Assembly (NCBI RefSeq): GCF_013114545.1
Contig: NZ_VTXI01000002.1
Span: 310,001-374,000, forward strand
Direction of reading: 5' to 3'
DNA: 64,000 nucleotides
Origin: Vibrio sp. RE86
Lineage (GTDB): Bacteria > Pseudomonadota > Gammaproteobacteria > Enterobacterales > Vibrionaceae
Of the stretch, positions 9,004 through 16,236 are shown in pieces (position 1 is the stretch's first letter; every line of letters begins with the position of its first letter). Under the pieces are notes generated by a model, which made no database searches, had not been told where the DNA came from, and saw nothing but the letters and a program-made list of their open reading frames with translations. Made by a program: the position numbers and the translations under genes.

Positions 9004-9894
9004 ATGGCAATCGTTCAAGGTAAATCACTTAAATACCGAGTGTGGGCAACGCATATTGCGATGTGGATCTTCTTAGCGTCGATCATCTTCCCGTTGCTGA
9101 TGATTATTGCTATCTCATTCCGTGAAGGTAACTTTGCGACGGGTAGTATCATCCCTGATAACCCATCGTTAGAGCACTGGAAACTAGCTCTTGGCTTCTC
9201 GGTTACCAATGCAGATGGCTCGGTGACACCGCCTCCATTCCCTGTACTAACATGGCTGTGGAACTCGGTGAAGGTTGCGGGTATTTCATCGATTCTGATT
9301 GTGGCGCTATCGACAACATCGGCCTACGCATTTGCGCGTATGCGCTTTAAAGGTAAGAACACGATTCTTAAAGCGATGATGATCTTCCAGATGTTCCCAG
9401 CGGTTCTGGCGCTTGTAGCACTTTATGCGTTGTTTGATAAGCTTGGTCAGTACATCCCATTCTTAGGCTTGAATACTCACGGTGGTCTGATTTTCTCTTA
9501 CCTAGGTGGTATCGCGCTTCATGTATGGACGATCAAAGGCTACTTCGAAACGATTGATAACTCACTAGAAGAAGCGGCTGCACTTGACGGTGCAACACCA
9601 TGGCAAGCATTCAGATTAGTACTGCTTCCACTGTCTGTGCCAATTCTAGCGGTAGTGTTTATTTTGTCGTTCATCAGTGTGGTTGGTGAAGTTCCAGTAG
9701 CATCTTTACTACTTTCTGATGTAAACTCATATACATTAGCGGTTGGTATGCAGCAGTATCTATACCCACAGAACTATCTATGGGGTGATTTTGCGGCAGC
9801 AGCAGTATTGTCTGCACTACCAATTACCATCGTATTCTTGCTTGCACAGCGCTGGTTAGTCGGAGGATTGACGGCTGGTGGTGTGAAAGGTTAA
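9004..9894 (+). CDS. malG: Maltose/maltodextrin ABC transporter permease MalG
   Basis: Second inner-membrane permease of the importer, 296 residues, six predicted helices. The EAA motif [20 protein letters not shown] sits at about 195-214 and contacts MalK. The C-terminus ends [10 protein letters not shown], a tail that in E. coli reaches into the MalK dimer. Ribosome site AAGGAG lies 8 bp before ATG. It is the last protein gene of malEFG. Its 3' UTR is long and structured (see next entry). Confidence 0.96.
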   Translation: MAIVQGKSLKYRVWATHIAMWIFLASIIFPLLMIIAISFREGNFATGSIIPDNPSLEHWKLALGFSVTNADGSVTPPPFPVLTWLWNSVKVAGISSILIVALSTTSAYAFARMRFKGKNTILKAMMIFQMFPAVLALVALYALFDKLGQYIPFLGLNTHGGLIFSYLGGIALHVWTIKGYFETIDNSLEEAAALDGATPWQAFRLVLLPLSVPILAVVFILSFISVVGEVPVASLLLSDVNSYTLAVGMQQYLYPQNYLWGDFAAAAVLSALPITIVFLLAQRWLVGGLTAGGVKG

Positions 9895-9906
9895 TAAGAA
9901 CGATAA

Positions 9907-9934
9907 GGGCGACCGCGAGGTCGCCCATTTTGTT
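9907..9934 (+). terminator. First hairpin after malG
   Basis: Eight-bp GC-rich stem GGGCGACC / GGTCGCCC with a 4-nt loop, followed by ATTTTGTTTC. It probably terminates part of the malEFG transcripts and lets some read into the longer 3' UTR. Confidence 0.7.
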
Positions 9935-10059
9935 TCTCTGCTTAACACTTTTGGTTTGGCCGCCGATCAGTTAAGTAGAGGGCAGAACTGGCGTTACGCA
10001 TAGCTGGCTGTTAGCTAGATTCCTTACTATTTCACTACTAACAGTTTTTGTAACCATTG

Positions 10060-10083
10060 ACCCGGTTTGTCCCGGGTTTTTTT
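10060..10083 (+). terminator. Distal terminator of the malG 3' UTR / MicX-like RNA
   Basis: ACCCGG / CCGGGT stem with a 6-nt loop and seven consecutive T. It is a strong intrinsic terminator and would form the 3' end of the MicX-like RNA. Confidence 0.75.
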
Positions 10084-10258
10084 GTGCCTGTTGTTCTGAC
10101 GAATGCTCTTAACAGAGCGACTTCGTTAGTTGCAATTATAAGAATTAAGACAGTGGAGTGTATTGCCTTGAATAGGCGTTGCGACTGAAGCGAGGTTAGC
10201 GACTGAAATTGTGCTCCAAATTACACAGAGTTGCGGCTGTTAGCACATTGTGTGCTGT

Positions 10259-10519
10259 TCAAAGCTCTCGATTTGAAGGGGCGCAGCCAAGGTGGCGCAA
10301 AAGGACGTAAATACTTTCTTGAGACAGAGCGACTCGACGAAACAGGTCAGCGAATACATCATCCCCGCCAAAGCAAGTACGAATATAGTGGTTGATCTCC
10401 TCATCCCCATATCCTTCTACATACATTGTCCTTACCCATTGGTACTCAACGGCTTTTAAGTTCGACAGTGTAGATTCGCTAAGCGTAGTAGCACTGATAC
10501 CCAAGTAATATTCCTTCAT
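10259..10519 (-). CDS. Small conserved-looking hypothetical protein
   Basis: I do not recognise this 86-residue protein. It is soluble and helical, with an acidic middle (GYGDEEINHYIRTCFGG) and a Leu-rich C-terminal helix (YVLLRHLGC). I start it at the ATG at 10519 (MKEYYLG); the frame stays open to a TTG at 10549, so ten more residues are possible. Neither start has a convincing ribosome site. Codon use is like the neighbours. It stands alone between the malG 3' UTR and the thioesterase gene. Confidence 0.6.
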   Translation of the reverse strand: MKEYYLGISATTLSESTLSNLKAVEYQWVRTMYVEGYGDEEINHYIRTCFGGDDVFADLFRRVALSQESIYVLLRHLGCAPSNREL

Positions 10520-10600
10520 CGTATTTTTACTGCTAGCGGATTTAAGCAAACGAACATGAAAGAAAAATGACAGAAGAATGGAATTACAGAGAGTTGACAG

Positions 10601-10625
10601 AAATAGAGGTGCGAAACCTCTATTT
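10601..10625 (-). terminator. Thioesterase gene terminator
   Basis: Perfect 10-bp stem AAATAGAGGT / ACCTCTATTT with a 5-nt loop, 15 bp after the stop of the minus-strand thioesterase gene. The A/T ends of the stem supply the U-rich tract. Confidence 0.65.
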
Positions 10626-10639
10626 CTGCATGATGATCA

Positions 10640-11125
10640 CTACTTGAGGTACTTAACGTGCGCTTCCATCTCTTCGCCGATCTGTTTGCGCATGTTCATC
10701 AATCGAATCGCCGAATCACGAAGTTCAATATCTTCTTCAGTTTGTGGAACCCATTCCGGAACCTCTGTTGGTTTGCCGTTCTCATCCACGGCAACCATAA
10801 TGACGATGCAGTGTGTCGTTAGGCGGTTCTTAAGTTCTTTAGGGTCACTGGCTTGCACGTCAATAGCAATGTGCATAGAGCTGCGACCTGTGTAGATTAC
10901 CTTGGCGCTCACTTCAACCAGGTTACCAACATGAATCGGTGCAACGAAGCGAATTCCGCCTGCGTAGGCCGTAATGCAGTATTTACCACTCCATGCGGCT
11001 GCATTGGCATAAGCGGCTAAATCGATCCATTTCATCACGGCACCGCCGTGGACCTTTCCGCCAAAATTCACATCGCTCGGCTCAGCAAGAAAACGTAGTG
11101 TAGTGTTGCGTTGACCAGTACTCAT
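10640..11125 (-). CDS. Hotdog-fold acyl-CoA thioesterase
   Basis: Hydrolyses acyl-CoA to free acid and CoA in the cytoplasm. 161 residues, a single hotdog domain of the YciA/ACOT type. Typical motifs: DVNFGGKVHGGAVMKWIDLAA, where the Asn and the helix after HGG form the active site, then GIRFVAPIHVGNLVEV and SSMHIAIDV. The C-terminal extension is charged and helical. Good ribosome site (AAAGGA, 9 bp before ATG). Substrate chain length cannot be told from sequence. Monocistronic with its own terminator. Confidence 0.88.
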   Translation of the reverse strand: MSTGQRNTTLRFLAEPSDVNFGGKVHGGAVMKWIDLAAYANAAAWSGKYCITAYAGGIRFVAPIHVGNLVEVSAKVIYTGRSSMHIAIDVQASDPKELKNRLTTHCIVIMVAVDENGKPTEVPEWVPQTEEDIELRDSAIRLMNMRKQIGEEMEAHVKYLK

Positions 11126-11216
11126 TAGTCAATCCTTTGTTTTTATTGATTTACTCTTTGATAACAAACCAGTAAATAAACTGCAATGACTATTTGAGCT
11201 TAGGTGAGAAATAGAA

Positions 11217-11241
11217 AGAGCCGCAAGTCAAAAGCGGCTCT
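11217..11241 (-). terminator. Terminator of the lipoprotein esterase operon
   Basis: AGAGCCGC / GCGGCTCT stem with a 9-nt loop; on the minus strand it is followed by TTTCT. It lies 22 bp after the esterase stop. Confidence 0.7.
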
Positions 11242-11263
11242 CTTACGGGGAAGTAGGGTAGTG

Positions 11264-12475
11264 CTAACTCTTTGGCGTCATAACTTGATCCATAATCTGC
11301 ATACTTTGCTCAAAGTAGGGGTTGTAGGTCAGCCTTGCGTGAGTTTTTCCTAATTCCGTATAACCATAAGATGAGTACCAAATATCTTCTCCTGAAGCGC
11401 ATTTATTACCATCTGATTCGGTTTGACCATTGTTACAGATTAGGTTACTTCCGTTGATACCGTAGTTTGGATTGGTTGGAGAAAACAGCAAGCCCATATG
11501 CGAACCATTTGAAATACGTTGCTCTGGCAATTTCATCGTAAATCGAGTTGAGCGCGGATCATTTAAGTCATGTTCACCTTGCCACACAATGTGGTTATGG
11601 GTATTTGGCATTTTCTCGCTAAATGTATCTATCGCATATTGAGTGCTGATTACTTTATCGCCTTCACTCATCAGCATAAATACAGGCTTGTTGTATTGTG
11701 CGTTGATAAGCTGCTCTTGAACAACGGCTGATGTTTGGTAATACACTGCCGCAGCGCTCATCGGTAATGAGTTGTAGCGAAGTGGGTTATCTTCTGGGTC
11801 TTGATCCGCCCAAGTGATAAAGTGACTTGCGATCTCTGCAAATTGGACGGCGCTTGAGTTGGGCTGAAGTGCAGGCGAAAACAGAAGCAATCCGTTAATT
11901 GAATCATCACTGAGTGCTTCAGACGTAACGAGGTTTGCGCCAGTAGAGTAGCCTCCAAGCCACACTGAGTCGGTCTCCTGTTTTAGTAGTTCAATATGGT
12001 GATGAACCACACCTTGCCAGTCTTGCAGCGTTGGGAGTTGCAAGTCGCCCACTTTACTGCCATGTCCAGGAAGCAACACGGTTCTGACTAAATAGCCTTG
12101 CTCAGCAAGGTGCGTCGCGACGTCGACAAACGAGTAAGGAGAGTCACCTAACCCATGAACAAGTAATACACCTTGGCCGTTTGGTTTAGTGGGTTGGTAC
12201 TCTCTCGGCAATACGGATTCAATTTCTGACTTAGCATCGGAAGAGACGAAGTGTCGGTTTTCGTTCAACCAAGTTTTCGTGTCAGAAACATACTGATGAA
12301 AACTGGGCTGAGAATAATTTGGTAGTGACTCTGCTTTCTCAAATGCAGGATCGGTAGGCTGACTTGAACAGCCTACAATAATGGTTGTAGCCGCTGCAGC
12401 GATGTAAAATGCAAACGCAGATTTCTTACGCATCATATGCTCTATTTTTTCCTTTCTATTTTGATACGTCTTCAT
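11264..12475 (-). CDS. Alpha/beta-hydrolase lipoprotein (esterase or lipase-like)
   Basis: 403 residues. The N-terminus is a lipoprotein signal ending in the lipobox IVGC (Cys about 36), so the enzyme should be membrane-anchored. The hydrolase core shows VLLVHGLGDSPYSF (oxyanion strand), LLPGHGSK, the nucleophile elbow GGYSTGAN, an acid candidate in EGDKVIST and a His in WQGEHDL. This resembles carboxylesterase or monoglyceride-lipase families; the substrate is unknown. Start 12475 overlaps the upstream small gene by 20 bp and has GGGAG close by. A start at 12436 (MMRKKSAF) would give a more typical short signal peptide. Confidence 0.82.
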   Translation of the reverse strand: MKTYQNRKEKIEHMMRKKSAFAFYIAAAATTIIVGCSSQPTDPAFEKAESLPNYSQPSFHQYVSDTKTWLNENRHFVSSDAKSEIESVLPREYQPTKPNGQGVLLVHGLGDSPYSFVDVATHLAEQGYLVRTVLLPGHGSKVGDLQLPTLQDWQGVVHHHIELLKQETDSVWLGGYSTGANLVTSEALSDDSINGLLLFSPALQPNSSAVQFAEIASHFITWADQDPEDNPLRYNSLPMSAAAVYYQTSAVVQEQLINAQYNKPVFMLMSEGDKVISTQYAIDTFSEKMPNTHNHIVWQGEHDLNDPRSTRFTMKLPEQRISNGSHMGLLFSPTNPNYGINGSNLICNNGQTESDGNKCASGEDIWYSSYGYTELGKTHARLTYNPYFEQSMQIMDQVMTPKS

Positions 12476-12665
12476 ACTCTCCCTCTAATACTGAGCGTGA
12501 GTTGTTTTCGTTCACAAAAGGAGATCGATTCATCTTTAGTGACTTTTCAATTTTTTTGCCTGTGATGATGGCAGCGATGGTTAGTGGAATCGCGATTACC
12601 AGACTAAATAGTAGGGTAAACACCCCAATAAATAGGGCGAAAATACCAGAAATGACTCTATTCAT
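12456..12665 (-). CDS. Small membrane protein upstream of the esterase
   Basis: 69 residues. A long hydrophobic stretch (about 7-36) could span the membrane once or as a tight hairpin, followed by a basic and then acidic cytoplasmic tail. Ribosome site AGAGGT lies before ATG. Its last codons overlap the start of the esterase gene, so the two are probably translated together. I do not recognise the family. It may help localise the lipoprotein, but that is only inference from the overlap. Confidence 0.65.
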   Translation of the reverse strand: MNRVISGIFALFIGVFTLLFSLVIAIPLTIAAIITGKKIEKSLKMNRSPFVNENNSRSVLEGEYEDVSK

Positions 12666-12732
12666 AATTAATACCTCTCAATTGCGTATTCAGATTAACG
12701 CCGAGTAAATGAATGAAACATGAACAAGAGGC

Positions 12733-12763
12733 AAAAAAGCCACTTCCATCCAATGAAAGTGGC
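12733..12763 (-). terminator. Terminator of the GAPDH gene
   Basis: On the minus strand, GCCACTTTCAT pairs with ATGGAAGTGGC (one mismatch) and is followed by six T. It lies about 70 bp after the gap stop and separates it from the esterase operon. Confidence 0.75.
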
Positions 12764-12834
12764 AAATAAGGGGGATTATTATAGGTATAGGTTGTGGAGT
12801 CTTGCTCCCAAGTCATCTTGGGAGCGATATCTAA

Positions 12835-14271
12835 TTACTTGGTTGGATAAGTTTTGTAGCGTACACCCATCATTTGTTCCATACAGTGGACAACTTGGCA
12901 GCTGTAGCCAAATTCGTTGTCGTACCAAATGTAAAGAACACAACGGTTGTCTTGAGCAATAGTCGCTGCGCCATCAACAACACCAGCAAAGCGAGAACCA
13001 ACAAGGTCTGTCGACACAATCTCGGTTGATTCTGTGTAATCGATTTGAGCAGAAAGCCCTGACGTTAGTGCCATCTCACGCAAGTAAGCATTGAGTTCTT
13101 CTTTGTCTGTGCCGTTCACTAGGTTTAAGTTAGCGATCGCCATTGAAACGTTAGGCGTTGGTACACGAATCGCATTGCCCGTTAACTTGCCAGCCAGTTC
13201 AGGTAGTGCTTTAGCCACTGCTTTTGCTGCACCTGTCTCAGTCAGAACCATGTTCAGCGATGCACTGCGACCACGACGCTCACCTGAGTGGAAGTTATCA
13301 ATCAGGTTCTGGTCATTCGTGAATGAGTGAACCGTCTCAATGTGACCTGACGTTACACCATACTTATCGTTCATTGCTTTAAGAATCGGTGTAATCGCGT
13401 TTGTTGTACAACTTGCCGCTGAGATGATGGTGTCTTGGCTTTCGATAACATTATCGTTTACACCAAATACGACGTTCTTAATGTCGCCTTTGCCTGGAGC
13501 AGTCAGAAGTACTTTCTCCGCGCCATTACATTCTAGGTGCTGGCTCAAGCCCTCTGCATCACGCCAAACGCCTGTGTTATCAACAACAAGCGCATTGTTG
13601 ATACCGTAAGAAGTGTAATCAACGTCTTCAGGCTTGTTCGCATAGATAAACTGAATGTAGTTACCATTAGCGATGATTGCTTTGCGCTCTTCATCAACAA
13701 TGATGCTGCCGTTGAATTGACCGTGAACAGAATCACGACGAAGTAGGCTTGCACGCTTCTCTAGGTCGCCTTTCTTACCACCGCGAACAACAACTGCACG
13801 GAGTCTTAGCGGGTAACCCGGGCCAGATTTCTCAACAAGTAGACGAGTAAGCAATCGACCGATACGGCCAAAACCGTACAGAACAACGTCACGAGGCTCA
13901 GCAACAGTCTCGCCGTTCATCGCACCCATTAGCGAAGTATGTAAAAAGTCTTTCACACCGTGGTCGTCGTCGCGGCCTTTCCAGAATTGGTGCGCCAGCT
14001 GACCAATATCAATACGGCATGGAGATAATTCCATTTCAGATAATGCTTTGATTAGAGGAAGCGTTTGTTCAGGAGTAAGTGCAGTGCCAGTGTAACGGCG
14101 AGCTAAGCGGTGAGTCTTGATGATATCGATAGTCGCTGCGTTAACCAGTGTTTTACCGAAAAGTAATACTTCGACGCCTTTATGACGGTACAGTTGACCA
14201 AGAAGGGGAGAGATAGTTTCCGCAATCGTTTGGCTAGTTTGCCAATCTAAGAGATGTTTCTCTGGGCTCAT
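12835..14271 (-). CDS. gap: Long-form glyceraldehyde-3-phosphate dehydrogenase
   Basis: Oxidises glyceraldehyde 3-phosphate with NAD(P) and phosphate. 478 residues, against about 330 for the usual enzyme: the first 125 or so form an extra N-terminal region seen in a distinct GAPDH subgroup of gammaproteobacteria. The Rossmann motif YGFGRIGRLLTR follows it. The catalytic Cys lies in SAASCTTNAITP (about residue 288) and the partner His in GHIETVHSFTND. The C-terminus has WYDNEFGYSCQV. It is likely a second GAPDH beside the glycolytic GapA; a gluconeogenic role is plausible but not shown. Confidence 0.92.
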   Translation of the reverse strand: MSPEKHLLDWQTSQTIAETISPLLGQLYRHKGVEVLLFGKTLVNAATIDIIKTHRLARRYTGTALTPEQTLPLIKALSEMELSPCRIDIGQLAHQFWKGRDDDHGVKDFLHTSLMGAMNGETVAEPRDVVLYGFGRIGRLLTRLLVEKSGPGYPLRLRAVVVRGGKKGDLEKRASLLRRDSVHGQFNGSIIVDEERKAIIANGNYIQFIYANKPEDVDYTSYGINNALVVDNTGVWRDAEGLSQHLECNGAEKVLLTAPGKGDIKNVVFGVNDNVIESQDTIISAASCTTNAITPILKAMNDKYGVTSGHIETVHSFTNDQNLIDNFHSGERRGRSASLNMVLTETGAAKAVAKALPELAGKLTGNAIRVPTPNVSMAIANLNLVNGTDKEELNAYLREMALTSGLSAQIDYTESTEIVSTDLVGSRFAGVVDGAATIAQDNRCVLYIWYDNEFGYSCQVVHCMEQMMGVRYKTYPTK

Positions 14272-14606
14272 TGTATTTTTGGACCTTTCACGTTTTGGGG
14301 GGCTGACTCTACTTTCACTTGTAGGGGAGTGAGTAGAGCGTTGTATTAATTTTGTAATTTTGTAATTTTTATGCGGCAGGATTGTAAGTGCAGAGCCCTT
14401 ATTCTGCTAGAAAAAATAATACAGATGGAAAATACTGTTTTGTGGTCAGTTTATGGTGTTCTGAACTGCTATTTATTGGCAATACGGCCTATTGACTTAT
14501 AAAAACTCTCAGTCTTATTTCGCGTCAAAAAATACCTGAAGCACGTAATTCATGTAATAAACAAATTTATTATCGAATTAATTATGAACTTGATCACTTA
14601 ACCTAC
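14272..14606. other. Intergenic region upstream of gap
   Basis: This 335-bp stretch is AT-rich with several A/T tracts and should hold the gap promoter. I see no gene, no clear operator and no strong terminator for the porin gene that ends at 14607. Confidence 0.4.
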
Positions 14607-15677
14607 TTAAAAAGTAAACGAGAGACCGATAGAAATGATTGAGACTTTAGAATCGATGGAATGGGTTGAATTTTGCGCTTCAGTAAACTGTCCGTTGATC
14701 ACGTTTTTGGAACCTTCTATACATTGCCACTCCATTGATGTGTTGATTGCGGGCGTCCAATCGTATCGAACCCCGACTAAATAGCTATCACTTACTTTAC
14801 TTCTTCTAGCTTGCCCATATTTAATATAAGGTGTGATTTGGTTGAAACGGTAGTCAAAACCTGCGTACCAATTGGATGAGATTTGTTCGGCAAACATGGC
14901 CTCCCCTTGAAAGTGGAGTTGTCCAAAGTAGTGACTAATGCCTAACGAGACCAAATCGATTTGGTGTTCTGCGCTGCCTACCCCTTCTCCAACCTGTGAG
15001 GCTTTGGTGTTGAGATAAGAGACGTGAAGTTGGTTATCTCCATAGAAAATATCACTCGATAACCCAAGTGCACGAGAGGTGTCTAAGCGGTAACTCTGGC
15101 CATAGCGTTCAAACTCTCTCTCTTCTGGTAGAGCGTAATAAGGAGATAACGCAACATGGACGTCATCACCTGAGTAGAGAGTGAGATCCACCGTGACACC
15201 ATCATAGTGCGTTAGGCCTAGGTTGTTGCTATAGACTTCAGGCGGCAATCTCAGCCAAGGGTAAGCGCTTGAGACATAGTAGTACTGGGACATTAAGAAC
15301 AAAGGTGCACGTAAACGTCCTACACGAAGGTGATGGTCATTCATGGCGAACTCAACGAGTGCGCGTTCGAGTTCAGGTGAAGAAAACGTATCTTGGGGAC
15401 GTTTGACGACTTGCACCACCGTCCGCAGGTGTGAGGTGGCGAGCCAATCCAGCTGTAAGCCTAAAGTTGTGTCACAATCAAAGCACCAATCATCGGTGAT
15501 ATCACGGTGGAGTAATACTGGTGTCGCGCTATCACTTTTGGCTGCAGAAACGGTACCAAATCCGCTGATGTTCAGTGAATCACCAAGGTCTGCGGCGCCT
15601 GACTGTGCTAAGGGAATGGACCAAAGGCCTGTCAGCAAAGCGAGCTGAGTTCTATTCTTTGAGAAGATAGAGTACAT
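14607..15677 (-). CDS. Outer-membrane beta-barrel (porin-like) protein
   Basis: 356 residues from the chosen ATG at 15677, which has a good ribosome site (GAGGAAG). A signal peptide ends near residue 29 (SGAA/DLGDSL). The rest alternates in beta-barrel fashion and ends in SIGLSFTF, with the C-terminal Phe that marks outer-membrane proteins. A Cys pair (DWCFDCD) sits near the N-terminus, possibly a disulfide. The frame overlaps the upstream binding-protein gene by 26 bp, so they form one operon. Substrate unknown. An in-frame start further upstream (15752) would lie inside the neighbour and is unlikely. Confidence 0.78.
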   Translation of the reverse strand: MYSIFSKNRTQLALLTGLWSIPLAQSGAADLGDSLNISGFGTVSAAKSDSATPVLLHRDITDDWCFDCDTTLGLQLDWLATSHLRTVVQVVKRPQDTFSSPELERALVEFAMNDHHLRVGRLRAPLFLMSQYYYVSSAYPWLRLPPEVYSNNLGLTHYDGVTVDLTLYSGDDVHVALSPYYALPEEREFERYGQSYRLDTSRALGLSSDIFYGDNQLHVSYLNTKASQVGEGVGSAEHQIDLVSLGISHYFGQLHFQGEAMFAEQISSNWYAGFDYRFNQITPYIKYGQARRSKVSDSYLVGVRYDWTPAINTSMEWQCIEGSKNVINGQFTEAQNSTHSIDSKVSIISIGLSFTF

Positions 15678-16074
15678 GGACTTCCTCGGACAGTAATTGG
15701 GTGGGGATGTAGGCGATACCATTGGTGTTTTTTTGTAGCCATGCGAAAACATTGTGTTTGGATTCGCTAGTGATGACGGCAGGTGCTATCGCTTTGCCAG
15801 AAAATGACTGCCTCGCCCAGATTGCGGACATTTGACTAGGAGATTTTCTGAGTAACTGATGGTAGAAGGATACCCGCGACGGTGATTGGTTAGGTAAATC
15901 TAGCAGGCGCACATTGATGCCGTTCACGCTGGAAGTACGTCCACGGTATAGCATCTTTACTTGGCTCAATCGTAAAGACTCTAAATTGGGGTTCAGTGTG
16001 ACGATGGCAAACTCTTCAGCTCGGCTAGGCAAGCTCAATAAGAGAAGCAGTACGATAACCGCCCATCTAATCAA
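15652..16074 (-). CDS. Short periplasmic phosphate-binding-like protein
   Basis: 140 residues. Signal peptide of about 19 residues (LLLLLSLPSRA). The mature part resembles one lobe of PstS-like binding proteins: LRLSQVKMLYRGR, a RVSFYHQLL helix, the MSAIWARQSFSG segment and GIAYIPT near the end. It is half the length of a full PstS, so it may bind a ligand in a different way or hand it to a partner. The start is TTG. It is the first gene of an operon with the porin-like gene and is divergent from a hybrid kinase whose sensor is periplasmic; a shared sensory role is plausible. Confidence 0.72.
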   Translation of the reverse strand: MIRWAVIVLLLLLSLPSRAEEFAIVTLNPNLESLRLSQVKMLYRGRTSSVNGINVRLLDLPNQSPSRVSFYHQLLRKSPSQMSAIWARQSFSGKAIAPAVITSESKHNVFAWLQKNTNGIAYIPTQLLSEEVHVLYLLKE

Positions 16075-16236
16075 TATCCATTTCTCATGTACAACTCATT
16101 GCTTCCATTCAATGATAATTAACTCAATATTGCGACTCATCACCAATAGTGATCAGTTTGCGTTATCCATACGCACATATAAATTTCATATAAACTTATA
16201 ATAATTGAATGAAATAAATTCAAGGAATGAATTGAA

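Larger units (their letters stand above)
9895..10083 (+). ncRNA. micX: Candidate MicX-like small RNA in the malG 3' UTR
   Basis: In V. cholerae the sRNA MicX overlaps the end of VCA0943 (malG) and is processed by RNase E to a stable form made mostly of that gene's 3' UTR. Here the malG 3' UTR has the same layout. An early hairpin with a weak T tail lies at 9907-9934, then about 125 nt with smaller stems (for example CTGTTAG pairing with CTAACAG before TTTTTG), then a strong terminator. I infer homology from position and structure, not from a remembered MicX sequence. 5' ends are not determinable. The remainder, 10084-10258, shows nothing clear. Confidence 0.55.
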
